From assembly GCA_937873205.1 (NCBI GenBank), contig CALMVO010000065.1, positions 1-33,195 on the forward strand: 33,195 nt of DNA. Direction: 5' to 3'. This document shows, piece after piece, positions 10,396 to 18,246 of this stretch; the stretch's first letter is position 1, and the number at the start of each line of letters is the position of its first letter. Made by a program: the position numbers and the translations under genes. The notes beneath the pieces were generated by a model. The model did not search any database. It was not told where the DNA came from and saw only the letters and a list, made by a program, of their open reading frames with translations. The DNA comes from an uncultured Acetobacteraceae bacterium (GTDB lineage: Bacteria; Pseudomonadota; Alphaproteobacteria; Acetobacterales; Acetobacteraceae).

Positions 10396-11567
10396 CGTCC
10401 GGACCCGCGTCCCGGCGGCTCGGGCACGGTGAAGGCCGGCGCTGCCGAGCCGCCGGTCGCGGCCACGGTCCGGGTCAGCACGCGGAGCTCGTTGCGCAGC
10501 TCGGCGGTCGCCTGGGCACGGCCCTGCTCGGCGTCGGCGAGCAGCCGCTGCAGCACCCGCTCGATCGCGCGCAGCTCCTGCAGGCCGCCGGATTCGAAGC
10601 CGGCCGGATCGGCCAGCCGCTTCAGCGCCGGCGCCATCGCCGCCTGGCTCTCGGCGACCCGCAGCATGAGCTGCTGGTTGGCCCGCATCATCTCGGTAAG
10701 CGCCCCCAGCCGATCGGCGAGGCTGGCCATGGTCTGGTTGTGGACGAGCCGCCCGTCCTCGCCGCGGGCCAGCACGCCCTGCAGCCCGTCCAGGTTCTCC
10801 GCCGTCTGCTCCAGCAGCGCCTGCACGTAGGCCGGGATCGGCGCCTCGCCCTCGCCGGCGCTGTAGCCGGACGAGAAGCGGGTGATGCCGGCCAGCCACT
10901 CCTCCAGCTCGTTGAAGAAGCGGTTCTGCGCCTGGCCTGCGGTCAGGTCGAGGAAACCCAGGACCAGCGATCCGGCAAGGCCGAATAGGGAGGCCGAGAA
11001 GGCGGTCCCCATGCCGGCGAGCGGCTCGGCCAGGCCGGCCTTCAGCTGGTTGAACATCTGGGTGACGTCGCCCGAGCCGACGCTGAGGTTCGAGATCACG
11101 CCCCCGATCGCGTGCACGGTGCGCAGCAGGCCCCAGAAGGTGCCGAGCAGGCCCAGGAAGATCAGCAGCCCGGTCATGTAGCGCGACAGCTCACGGCTCT
11201 CGTCGAGCCGCGACGACAGGCTGTCCAGCAGCGAGCGCGTCGCCGGCGTCGACAGCACCAGCCGGTCGGCGCGGTTGCGGGTGGCGAGCATCGAGGCCAT
11301 CGGCGCCAGCAGCCGAGGCGGCCGCGGCGGGGCCAGCCCGGCGCGCGGCTGGCGCAGCGCCTCGATCCAGCGCACCTCGGGCGCCAGCCGCAGCACCATC
11401 ACGAGGTTCCACAGCACGCCCAGCAACAGCACCGCCAGGATCAGCCCGTCCAGCACCGGGTTGTTGCGGAATGCCGCCAGCAGGGTCGGGAACAGCGCCA
11501 CCGCCGCCGCCGCCACGACCACCAGGAACAGCAGCATGCGCAGGAAGTAGGTGGTGGGGCGGGTCAT
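10392..11567 (-). CDS. MotA/TolQ/ExbB-type proton channel family protein
   Basis: 391 aa inner-membrane protein. Hydrophobic segments at about 7–30, 38–61, 130–152 and 186–210 include GLLGTFWGL and the GMGTAFSASLFGL stretch typical of MotA/ExbB/ZorA channels. A C-terminal helical cytoplasmic tail of about 170 residues follows, ending in a Pro-rich segment. It is predicted to form an ion-driven complex with the coupled OmpA-like protein downstream. Both ends overlap neighbours by 4 bp (ATGA), so the three genes are translationally coupled. The long tail and partner resemble ZorA, but no zorC, zorD or zorE is present, so a defence role is not supported. Confidence 0.88.
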   Translation of the reverse strand: MTRPTTYFLRMLLFLVVVAAAAVALFPTLLAAFRNNPVLDGLILAVLLLGVLWNLVMVLRLAPEVRWIEALRQPRAGLAPPRPPRLLAPMASMLATRNRADRLVLSTPATRSLLDSLSSRLDESRELSRYMTGLLIFLGLLGTFWGLLRTVHAIGGVISNLSVGSGDVTQMFNQLKAGLAEPLAGMGTAFSASLFGLAGSLVLGFLDLTAGQAQNRFFNELEEWLAGITRFSSGYSAGEGEAPIPAYVQALLEQTAENLDGLQGVLARGEDGRLVHNQTMASLADRLGALTEMMRANQQLMLRVAESQAAMAPALKRLADPAGFESGGLQELRAIERVLQRLLADAEQGRAQATAELRNELRVLTRTVAATGGSAAPAFTVPEPPGRGSGR

Positions 11568-12385
11568 GGGCTGGGATGTCCGGGCTCGGCGGCGGTGGTC
11601 GCCGGTAGGCCTGCGGGCGGCGCGCCTCGGGCGGCGCCAAGAGACGGGTTGGCGGGCGTGCCCGGGATCGCGGGCGACAGCAGCAGGTCGACGCGGTCGG
11701 GCGGCGCGCCGTCGGCCGGGGCCGGTGCCGCGCCGATCACCCGCACGTAGATCCGGGTGGAGGCGATGCCGTCGTTGATCAGTACCGCGCGGGCCGCGAT
11801 GCCGCGCTCGAACGCGAGGCGCCGCGGCGTCGACGGATCGTCCGGGCTGGCGCTGCCGAAGGCGTCGAGATCGACGCGGGAGGCCGAGTTCGTCCTGAGG
11901 TCCGCCGCGACGCCATGCAGAGCCTGCATCGTCGCCGGGTTGAGGTCGGCGCTGCCGGAGCCAAAGCTGATCCGTGTGCCATCCGGCAGGGCCGTCGCCT
12001 GACCGGCCGCGGTCGGCACCACCGGCACCGGCGGCGGCGGCGGCGGCGGATGCAGCGGCACGTTTATCACCGGTGCCCGGAACACCGGCGGCGGCGGCGG
12101 CGCCGGCGGGATGGTGGCCGCCGGCGGGTGCGCCGACACCGGACGCGCCCTCGGACCATGCCCAGTCGGATGCAGTACCGGCTGCGCCGCCACGTGGCGC
12201 CGCGCCGGGACGTGCGCCGGATGAGCCGGTGTCGCCGGGCGCTCCGAGCCCAGCGCGTCGAGTGCCTGCTGGCTGGTCGTCACCTGCGCCGCCGCCGGCG
12301 GTGCCGTGACGATCGCGGCGCCCAGCAGGGCCGGCCCCAGCAGGACCGAGATGGCGGCGACACGGCGAGCGGGAGAGGATGGCAT
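11564..12385 (-). CDS. periplasmic Pro-rich OmpA-like protein
   Basis: 273 aa. A signal peptide (cleavage near PPAAAQ, about residue 34) precedes a long Pro/Ala/His-rich linker with two polyproline runs (PPAPPPPP and PPPPPPPVP). A C-terminal OmpA-like fold (about 135–240) contains ISFGSGSADLNPATM, DLDAFGSASPDD and RLAFERGIAARAVL. It probably spans part of the periplasm and contacts peptidoglycan or the partner proteins. Its stop overlaps the ATG of the ExbB-like gene (ATGA), making it the first gene of the coupled trio. The polyproline stretches would depend on EF-P, encoded three genes upstream; that link is inference. Confidence 0.8.
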   Translation of the reverse strand: MPSSPARRVAAISVLLGPALLGAAIVTAPPAAAQVTTSQQALDALGSERPATPAHPAHVPARRHVAAQPVLHPTGHGPRARPVSAHPPAATIPPAPPPPPVFRAPVINVPLHPPPPPPPVPVVPTAAGQATALPDGTRISFGSGSADLNPATMQALHGVAADLRTNSASRVDLDAFGSASPDDPSTPRRLAFERGIAARAVLINDGIASTRIYVRVIGAAPAPADGAPPDRVDLLLSPAIPGTPANPSLGAARGAPPAGLPATTAAEPGHPSP

Positions 12386-12449
12386 CGCCGCGGACCCTAG
12401 ACGACCCCCGGCAGCCGCTCAACCGCGGCCGGAACGGCCTCCGCCCCGA

Positions 12450-13307
12450 TCAGGCCGCGCCATGGGCCAAGTCGGGGGCCGCGGACATCCCGGCCAGCAC
12501 GATCTCGCGCAGCTTCGGGTGCATGTGCGTATTGGCGGCGACGACGTGGCACTCGGCCTCCATCGCCTGCACCTCGGCGTTGTGCGGGTCGGTAACGAAG
12601 CCGCCGGCCTCCCGCACCATCAGGATGCCGGCCGCGCAGTCCCACGGCTTCAGACCCAGCTCCCAGAACCCGTCATAGCGGCCGGCGGCGACCCAGCAGA
12701 GGTCCAGCGCCGCGGACCCGAAGCGGCGGATGCCGGCCACCTGCGGCATCAGCGCGCCCAGCGTGCGCGCGAATGGCAGCCGCTTCTGCGGCGAGGAGAT
12801 CGCGAACGGAATGCCGGTCGAGAACACGCAGTCCAGCATCTCGCGTCGCGCCGACACCCGCAGCCGGCGCTCGTTCAAGTAGGCGCCGGCGCCCTTCTCG
12901 GCCCAGAACAGCTCGTTGCCGGCCGGGTTGTACACCACGCCCGCGGCCAGCTCCACGCTCCCATCCGGCAGGCGCTTCTGCAGGCCGATGCTGATCGCCC
13001 AGTGCGGCATGCCGTGCAGGAAGTTCGTGGTGCCGTCCAGCGGATCGACCACCCAGCGCCAGGCCCAGTTGTCCGACCCCGATGCGCCGCTTTCCTCCAT
13101 CAGGAAGGCGTAGCCGGGACGGGCGCGTGCCAGCTCCTCGCGGATGGTGACCTCGGCCCGGATGTCGGCCTGGCTCACGAAGTCGCCCGGGCCCTTGATG
13201 CTGACCTGGAGCTGCTCGACCTCGTTGAAGTCCCGCAACAGGCGGCGCGCGGCCTTCTGGGCGGCGCCCTGCATCACGGTCATGATCGGCGAGAGACGTT
13301 GCGGCAC
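12450..13307 (-). CDS. inositol monophosphatase family protein (SuhB-like)
   Basis: 285 aa Mg2+-dependent phosphatase of the IMPase family. Motifs: FLMEESG (metal-binding Glu), VVDPLDGTTNFLHG (metal-binding Asp and Thr) and, near the C-terminus, WDCAAGILMVREAGG. The substrate could be myo-inositol-1-phosphate, but family members also act on other sugar phosphates or as rRNA-maturation factors, so the substrate is left open. The start is GTG at 13307, supported by GGAGG 5 nt upstream. It follows efp by 45 bp on the same strand. Confidence 0.93.
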   Translation of the reverse strand: MPQRLSPIMTVMQGAAQKAARRLLRDFNEVEQLQVSIKGPGDFVSQADIRAEVTIREELARARPGYAFLMEESGASGSDNWAWRWVVDPLDGTTNFLHGMPHWAISIGLQKRLPDGSVELAAGVVYNPAGNELFWAEKGAGAYLNERRLRVSARREMLDCVFSTGIPFAISSPQKRLPFARTLGALMPQVAGIRRFGSAALDLCWVAAGRYDGFWELGLKPWDCAAGILMVREAGGFVTDPHNAEVQAMEAECHVVAANTHMHPKLREIVLAGMSAAPDLAHGAA

Positions 13308-13352
13308 CGGAGCCTCCAGTCGGGGAAGGGCAGGGAGGACGCGCCCTCGGGA

Positions 13353-13919
13353 TCAGCCCTTGGCGCGTTCCACGTAGCTGGCGTCGTCGGTGCGCACCAC
13401 GATGCGCTCGCCCGCTTCGATGAAGGGCGGCACCATCGTCTTCACGCCGTTCGAGAGCTTGGCCGGCTTGTAGGACGACGACGCGGTCTGCCCCTTCACC
13501 ACCGGATCGGCCTCGACGATCTCCAGCGTCACGTGCGGCGGCAGCTCCATCCCGACCGGGTCGCCCTCGACCAGCTTCACGTTGACCACCATGTTGTCCT
13601 GCAGGAACGCCACGCCCTCGCCCAGGATGCCGGTGGGGATCATCGCCTGCTCGTAGGTCTCCGGGTCCATCAGCACCAGGTTGTCGCCCTCGGTGTAGGA
13701 GTACGTATACTCCTTATCCTCGGTCATCAGCCGCTCGACGGTGTCGGCGGTGCGCCAGCGCTCGTTGGTCTTGTTGCCGGTCTTGAGGTCGCGCATCTCG
13801 ACCTGGATGAAGGCGCCGCCCTTGCCGGGCGTGATGATCTGCTGCTTCAGCACCGTCCAACGACGGCCGTCATGCTCGATCACCTGGCCGGCGCGGATCA
13901 GGTTGGCCTGCTGCTTCAT
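13353..13919 (-). CDS. efp: elongation factor P
   Basis: Translation factor that binds between the P and E sites and rescues ribosomes stalled at polyproline. 188 aa, normal length, with three beta-barrel domains. Domain I carries the modification loop TPGKGGAF with Lys33, equivalent to E. coli Lys34. The modifying genes flank it: epmB immediately upstream on the same strand (33-bp gap) and epmA divergent from epmB. This makes beta-lysylation of Lys33 the expected modification. ATG at 13919 has GAGG 8 nt upstream. Confidence 0.98.
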   Translation of the reverse strand: MKQQANLIRAGQVIEHDGRRWTVLKQQIITPGKGGAFIQVEMRDLKTGNKTNERWRTADTVERLMTEDKEYTYSYTEGDNLVLMDPETYEQAMIPTGILGEGVAFLQDNMVVNVKLVEGDPVGMELPPHVTLEIVEADPVVKGQTASSSYKPAKLSNGVKTMVPPFIEAGERIVVRTDDASYVERAKG

Positions 13920-13952
13920 GGAACGCGCCTCGGGCGGGGGAAGAGCGGGCTT

Positions 13953-15005
13953 CTAGCCCTCCGCCGGCCCTCCGGCAAGAACGTGCGGCCGGCCGTCCGG
14001 ATCGCGCACCGCGGTGCCATCCGGCGCCAGATAGCCGGGCCCGATCGGCACCTTGCCGTGCCCGCCGGGAATATCCAGAACGTAGGTCGGCAACGCGATC
14101 CCGCTGACCCGGCCGCGCAGCGCCGCCATCAGGCGCTGGCCTTCGGCGATCGGCACGTGGAAGCGGGCGGTCCCCGGCGCCGGATCGAGCTGGTGCAAGT
14201 AGTAAGGCTTCACCCGGGCGGCCACCATCGCCCGGAACAGAGCTTCCAGCGTCGCCTCGTCATCGTTGACGCCGCGCAGCAGCACCGACTGGCCCAGCAC
14301 CGGCACGCCCCGCCGCTGCACCCGGCGCAGCGCCGCCCGACCCGCTGGCGTGAACTCGCGCGCATGGTTGGCGTGCACCACCAGCCACATCGACGCCTCG
14401 GTCTCGAGCGCGTCGGCCAGCGCGTCGTCCAGCCGGTCCGGATCGGCCACCGGCACCCGGCTGTGGATGCGGATGGTGTGCACGTGCGCCATCGCGCCGA
14501 GGGCATCGACGATCCGGCGCAGCCGGCGCGGCGACAGCATCAGTGGATCGCCGCCGGTCAGGATCACCTCGCCGATCGCCGGGTGCGCCGCCAGCCAATC
14601 GAGCGCCCGCTCCAGCGCCGCCTCGTCCAGCAGCCCGCCACCCGGGCCCACATGCTCGCGCCGGAAGCAGAACCGGCAATAGACCGGGCACACCAGCAGC
14701 GGCTTCAGCAGCGCCCGATCCGGGTAGCGGTGCACGATGCCCGGCACCGGCGACAGCGCGTCGTCGCCGATCGGATCGGCGGACTCGTGCGCGGCCTGCA
14801 ACAGCTCGTCCGGGTGCGGGATCACCTGCAGCCCGATCGGGTCGTCCCGCTGCACGATCAGTGCCCGCAGCGCCGGCGGGATCGCGGTCGCGTAGCGGGC
14901 GGCGACGCGCCGCAACGCCGGCCGATCGGCTGCGTCGGCCAGTCCTGCCGCGATCAGCGCGCCCTCGTCCCGGATCGTCGCCGCGGCCTGGTTGCCCTGT
15001 CCCAT
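13953..15005 (-). CDS. epmB: EF-P beta-lysylation protein EpmB (lysine 2,3-aminomutase family)
   Basis: Radical-SAM, PLP-dependent enzyme converting (S)-alpha-lysine to (R)-beta-lysine for EF-P modification. 350 aa, the short EpmB length rather than the 410–470 aa of clostridial lysine 2,3-aminomutase. The iron-sulfur motif CxxxCxxC is present (C106, C110, C113, in CPVYCRFCFRRE), as are the SAM-binding LTGGDPL and the PLP lysine in IPGGHGKVP (K318). Linkage to efp and epmA supports EpmB over a catabolic aminomutase. No strong Shine-Dalgarno precedes ATG 15005; the 50-bp gap to epmA must hold both promoters. Confidence 0.95.
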   Translation of the reverse strand: MGQGNQAAATIRDEGALIAAGLADAADRPALRRVAARYATAIPPALRALIVQRDDPIGLQVIPHPDELLQAAHESADPIGDDALSPVPGIVHRYPDRALLKPLLVCPVYCRFCFRREHVGPGGGLLDEAALERALDWLAAHPAIGEVILTGGDPLMLSPRRLRRIVDALGAMAHVHTIRIHSRVPVADPDRLDDALADALETEASMWLVVHANHAREFTPAGRAALRRVQRRGVPVLGQSVLLRGVNDDEATLEALFRAMVAARVKPYYLHQLDPAPGTARFHVPIAEGQRLMAALRGRVSGIALPTYVLDIPGGHGKVPIGPGYLAPDGTAVRDPDGRPHVLAGGPAEG

Positions 15006-15055
15006 GAGCGGGCTCTACTGCCTGGCGCCGCATCGTCGCAACCGGGACCGCTCGC

Positions 15056-16054
15056 ATGACCGACGCCAGGACCGCCTCGCTTCCGGACCGCCTGCCGCTG
15101 CTCCGCCGCCGCGGGCTGATGCGCCAGGCGACGCGGGCCTTCTTCCAGGCGCGCGGCTACCTGGAGGTAGAGACCGCCTGCCTGGTGCCGACGCCAGGCG
15201 AGGAGGTGCATCTGCGCCCGTTCCGGACCCGGCTGGAGCGGCCGGACGGCAGCACGCGCGACCTCTGGCTGCACACCAGCCCGGAGTTCGCGATGAAGCG
15301 GATCGTGGCGGATCTGGGCCTGCCGGTGTTCCAGCTCGCCCGGGTCTGGCGCAACGGGGAGGAAGGGGCGGTGCATGCGCCGGAGTTCACAATGCTCGAA
15401 TGGTATCGCCCCGGGGCCGATCTCGATGGGTTGATGGACGAGACCGAGGCTTTCGTGCGCCGGCTGCTGCCGCCGGTGGTGTCATGGAATGGTGTCACGG
15501 TGGCGATCGAGCCGCCGTTCGAGCGGCTCAGTCTGCAGGACGCCTTCGCGCGCCATGTCGGGGCCGACCTGCTCGGCACCGAGGGCGACGCGGCGGTGCT
15601 GGCCGCGCAGGCCGGCATCACGCCACGCACGGGCGAGGGCTGGGAGGACCTGTTCTTCCGCCTGCTGCTGGAGCGGGTCGAGCCGCGCATCGGCCGCGGA
15701 CGCCCGACCTTCCTCACCCATTGGCCGGCCGCCCAGGCGGCGTTGGCGCGGCGCGATCCGGCCGAGCCCCGCGCGGCGCTGCGCTTCGAGCTCTATGTCG
15801 CCGGCCTCGAGCTCGCCAACGCGTTCGACGAGCTGACCGATCCGGTGGAGCAGCGCGCGCGCTTCGAGGCCGACCGCGCCCGCCGGCTGGCGCTGCGCGG
15901 GCCGGACCCCGACGCGGCCTGGCCGATCGACGAGGCGCTGCTCGACGCGCTGCACCGGCTGCCGGCCTGTGCGGGCATCGCGATGGGCTTCGACCGCCTG
16001 GTCATGCTGGCGACCGGCGCGGCGCGGATCGCCGACGTGCTGTGGCAGCCGTGA
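15056..16054 (+). CDS. epmA: EF-P--(R)-beta-lysine ligase EpmA (PoxA/GenX)
   Basis: 332-aa paralogue of the class II lysyl-tRNA synthetase catalytic core. It activates beta-lysine and attaches it to the EF-P lysine. There is no N-terminal anticodon-binding domain; the protein opens LPLLRRRGLMRQATRAFF. Class II motif 2 is seen as FQLARVWRNGEEGAVHAPEF and motif 3 as GIAMGFDRLVML. ATG at 15056 matches family starts. It is divergent from epmB with 50 bp between the start codons, which suggests a shared bidirectional promoter region. No epmC (EF-P hydroxylase) is in the window. Confidence 0.95.
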   Translation: MTDARTASLPDRLPLLRRRGLMRQATRAFFQARGYLEVETACLVPTPGEEVHLRPFRTRLERPDGSTRDLWLHTSPEFAMKRIVADLGLPVFQLARVWRNGEEGAVHAPEFTMLEWYRPGADLDGLMDETEAFVRRLLPPVVSWNGVTVAIEPPFERLSLQDAFARHVGADLLGTEGDAAVLAAQAGITPRTGEGWEDLFFRLLLERVEPRIGRGRPTFLTHWPAAQAALARRDPAEPRAALRFELYVAGLELANAFDELTDPVEQRARFEADRARRLALRGPDPDAAWPIDEALLDALHRLPACAGIAMGFDRLVMLATGAARIADVLWQP

Positions 16055-16154
16055 GGCGGGTGGATTTTGTAATTTCTCGCAACCCGGCCATCGCGCAGCC
16101 GACCGACGACACCACATGCCATCCAGCTCTATCCTTTCAGCCCGGTATTCCCTC

Positions 16155-16565
16155 ATGAAGATTCAACGATCGCTCCCGCTCGCGGCGCTGCTGGCGGTGT
16201 CCGCCTGCGCAGTGCCGAGTCCGGAACAGCGCCGACTGCTCGATTCGATGATCGGCCACTCCGAGACCGACCTCCTGCGCAACTTCGGCGTGCCGAACCG
16301 CGACTTCAGTGCGCAAGGGCATCTCTTCCTCGCCTACACGCAGGACGACAGCAGCTTCTTCCCGGGCTCGGGCTTCGGCTATGGCGGCTTTGGCTACGGC
16401 GGCTTCGGCGGAGGCGGCTTTGGCGGAGGCGGCTTTGGTGGCTACGGCGGGTATGGCGGCTTCGGCGGCTTCGGATCCAGCTACTACGAGAGCAGCTGCA
16501 CCACGACGTTCGAGATCACCGGCGACAAGGTCGTGGCCTGGAAGGTTCGCGGCGACGGGTGCTGA
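16155..16565 (+). CDS. small Gly/Phe/Tyr-rich lipoprotein
   Basis: 136 aa. A lipoprotein signal ends in VSAC (Cys at residue 18). Next comes MIGHSETDLLRNFGVPNRDF, reminiscent of the helical start of SmpA/BamE-like small outer-membrane lipoproteins. A low-complexity region (bases about 16371–16477) follows, made of near-repeats such as GFGYGGFGGGGFGG. The tail TTTFEITGDKVVAWKVRGDGC is framed by two Cys that could form a disulfide. Envelope location is inferred and function unknown. ATG at 16155 places the lipobox correctly; an in-frame ATG at 16116 would only lengthen the leader. Confidence 0.78.
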   Translation: MKIQRSLPLAALLAVSACAVPSPEQRRLLDSMIGHSETDLLRNFGVPNRDFSAQGHLFLAYTQDDSSFFPGSGFGYGGFGYGGFGGGGFGGGGFGGYGGYGGFGGFGSSYYESSCTTTFEITGDKVVAWKVRGDGC

Positions 16566-16659
16566 TCCGGTCCTTCGGCCACGCTTGCGCCGTTCGTTGC
16601 CACCCGATATCGATACCGGAGCGGTCGCGGGGCCAGCCCGGGGGTTGAGGGGAATGTCG

Positions 16660-17289
16660 ATGACGCGTCGCAACCGGGCCTGGGTCGGGCTCCTGCTGGT
16701 GATCGGCGGGCCACTGGCGATCGGCGGCTGCGAGAGCATGGCGCGTCAGGACCCGCTATTCGTGCGCGATAGCACCGACGCCTTCGTGTTTGACCAGACC
16801 TCCCTGTTCCGCGACCGGCCGATCGATGACAGTCTGCGGTCCTCGTTCGCGCTCACCGACTACACGGTGGCGCTCACGAAGACCGGGCTGCTTAAGCAGC
16901 TGCAGCGACCAGGCCCCTACACGGTGTTCGCGATCCCGAACCAGCCGCTGGAGGCGGCGCAGCAGGCGGCGGGCGGCCATCTGCTCGACCCGGCCTATCG
17001 CGCCGCCCTGACCCGCGAGATGGCCTATACCATTGTGTCGGGCCGCTACTCGACCGCGAGGCTGCGTCGGAGCATCGCCAAGGCGGGCGGGGCGATCTCG
17101 CTCCGCACCGTCGATGGCGACCTCCTGACGGTCTCGGTCGAGCCCGCCACCAATCAGCTCGTGCTGAGCGATCCGCAGGGCCACCGCAACCGGCTGTGGA
17201 TGTCGGACATGCCGCAGTCGAACGGCGTGCTGTATGCGACGCAATCGATGCTGACCCCGGGTACGCCCGCCGCGCCGCGGGTCCGCTAG
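16660..17289 (+). CDS. fasciclin (FAS1) domain lipoprotein
   Basis: 209 aa with a lipoprotein signal (AIGGC lipobox) and one FAS1 domain over roughly residues 55–200. The H1 box is GPYTVFAIPNQPL and the H2-like end is MSDMPQSNGVLYATQSML. FAS1 domains usually mediate adhesion or extracellular matrix contacts; the bacterial role here is unknown. ATG at 16660 is preferred over ATG 16654 because GAGGGG (16647–16652) sits 7 nt before it but only 1 nt before the other. It lies 94 bp after another small lipoprotein gene on the same strand. Confidence 0.82.
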   Translation: MTRRNRAWVGLLLVIGGPLAIGGCESMARQDPLFVRDSTDAFVFDQTSLFRDRPIDDSLRSSFALTDYTVALTKTGLLKQLQRPGPYTVFAIPNQPLEAAQQAAGGHLLDPAYRAALTREMAYTIVSGRYSTARLRRSIAKAGGAISLRTVDGDLLTVSVEPATNQLVLSDPQGHRNRLWMSDMPQSNGVLYATQSMLTPGTPAAPRVR

Positions 17290-17369
17290 GCCGGGGACAT
17301 CGAGGGGCCGCGGTCGACCGTTCGCGCATTGTAGGTCGCGCGCGGGGTGGTGAAATCGGGCAGCCGCAC

Positions 17370-17384
17370 GCGCCATCATGGCGC
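17370..17384. terminator. short perfect inverted repeat after the fasciclin gene
   Basis: GCGCCAT (17370–17376) and ATGGCGC (17378–17384) form a 7-bp inverted repeat about 80 bp after the fasciclin stop, with no T-run. It could be a terminator or an operator for the gene at 17512. The rest of the 222-bp gap (17290–17511) shows nothing recognisable. Confidence 0.25.
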
Positions 17385-17511
17385 CTCGCGCACCGACTTC
17401 TCGGTCGACAACGCGATGGCATCGAAGCAATAGCGATGTCTGTTGTTGGCCGTGCTGACGGTGCAAGATGACCCACGTCGGTATTGTCTTCCTCAAGACC
17501 ATCAAGGTCGC

Positions 17512-17892
17512 ATGAAGCCAATTGGCCCAGGAAGATGGTTGCGCGGCGGAACGCTGGCGACCGTTCTCATTTCGATTTTGGCGCGTGCAACCCCCACGGC
17601 AGCCGGTGTTTTCGGCACGCCGTCCGCCAGGACGCCCAAAAAGCTGGAGTTGAACCCGAGTAGTTCGGAGGAAAATCTAACCGTGTATGGTCAGCGGCGC
17701 CACTTCACACTCGCTCCGACAACCGAACAGCATCGCCACGTGTATGGTGAGGGCCAGGATGATATCCGGGACACCATGACCGGCGCGGACCTCTCGGCGT
17801 TCGGGAACGCCTACAACCTGGTCAGCGTCATGGGGAGCGACGAGCGCAGCAACGAGACCGGTGGCCCCTACGTGGCGCCGATCCATAACTGA
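17512..17892 (+). CDS. secreted hypothetical protein
   Basis: 126 aa, not recognised. The N-terminus MKPIGPGRWLRGGTLATV looks like a signal peptide with cleavage near PTAAG. The mature part is polar with YGQRRHFTL and HRHVYGEGQDD, and has no Cys or repeats. ATG at 17512 has AAGG a few bases upstream; an earlier in-frame start at 17443 would bury the signal peptide. The gene is visibly less GC-rich than its neighbours, which with the adjacent dehydrogenase remnant suggests acquired or decaying DNA. Real coding status is probable but not certain. Confidence 0.5.
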   Translation: MKPIGPGRWLRGGTLATVLISILARATPTAAGVFGTPSARTPKKLELNPSSSEENLTVYGQRRHFTLAPTTEQHRHVYGEGQDDIRDTMTGADLSAFGNAYNLVSVMGSDERSNETGGPYVAPIHN

Positions 17893-17985
17893 GCCGATGC
17901 AGCGGGAGCGCCCGGCCGATCGCCACCCAGCAAATTCTCCGAGGTGCGGCCGGCTCGCGCTCATCGTCCTCGAAGCGCGGGCGCC

Positions 17986-18198
17986 TTAGGGCGCTGCCCT
18001 GCCCGACGTCTCGATCCGTTGTCCGTTGATCCATCGGTTGGCCTCGGACAGCAGTGCGGCGATCATCGGGCCGATGTCATCGGGCAGCCCCACGCGGCCG
18101 AGCGAGGACATGGCTGTAACCAGCCTGTTCATTTCGAGAGTGTCGCGGATCATGCCGCCGCTGCGATCGGTGGCAACGGCGCCGGGTACAAGGTTGAT
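17986..18198 (-). pseudogene. C-terminal remnant of a short-chain dehydrogenase/reductase
   Basis: Read on the minus strand from about 18198 to the TAA at 17986, the frame gives about 70 residues of SDR C-terminus. It contains INLVPGAVATDRSGGM, then LGRVGLPDDIGPMIAALL and ANRWINGQRIETSG, the usual end of an SDR subunit. The Rossmann nucleotide motif, the catalytic Ser and the YxxxK are all absent. Upstream the frame loses similarity and runs within about 50 bp into the thiE stop. It is a truncated relic, probably cut by a deletion or rearrangement next to thiE. No plausible start or Shine-Dalgarno supports expression as a peptide. Confidence 0.75.
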
Positions 18199-18246
18199 CG
18201 GCGGCAGGGCCGCGCCAGATCGCCGTGGTCGATTATTGGGGCGGCC

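Noticed and set aside
9415-12385. Zorya anti-phage system
   Set aside because: The ZorA/ZorB-like pair is there, but no zorC, zorD or zorE; flanking genes are housekeeping. Kept as an undefined motor-like locus.
12306-15059. 917-aa plus-strand open frame
   Set aside because: It runs antisense through suhB-like, efp and epmB, all of which have clear family motifs; the His/Arg/Gln-rich translation is a shadow.
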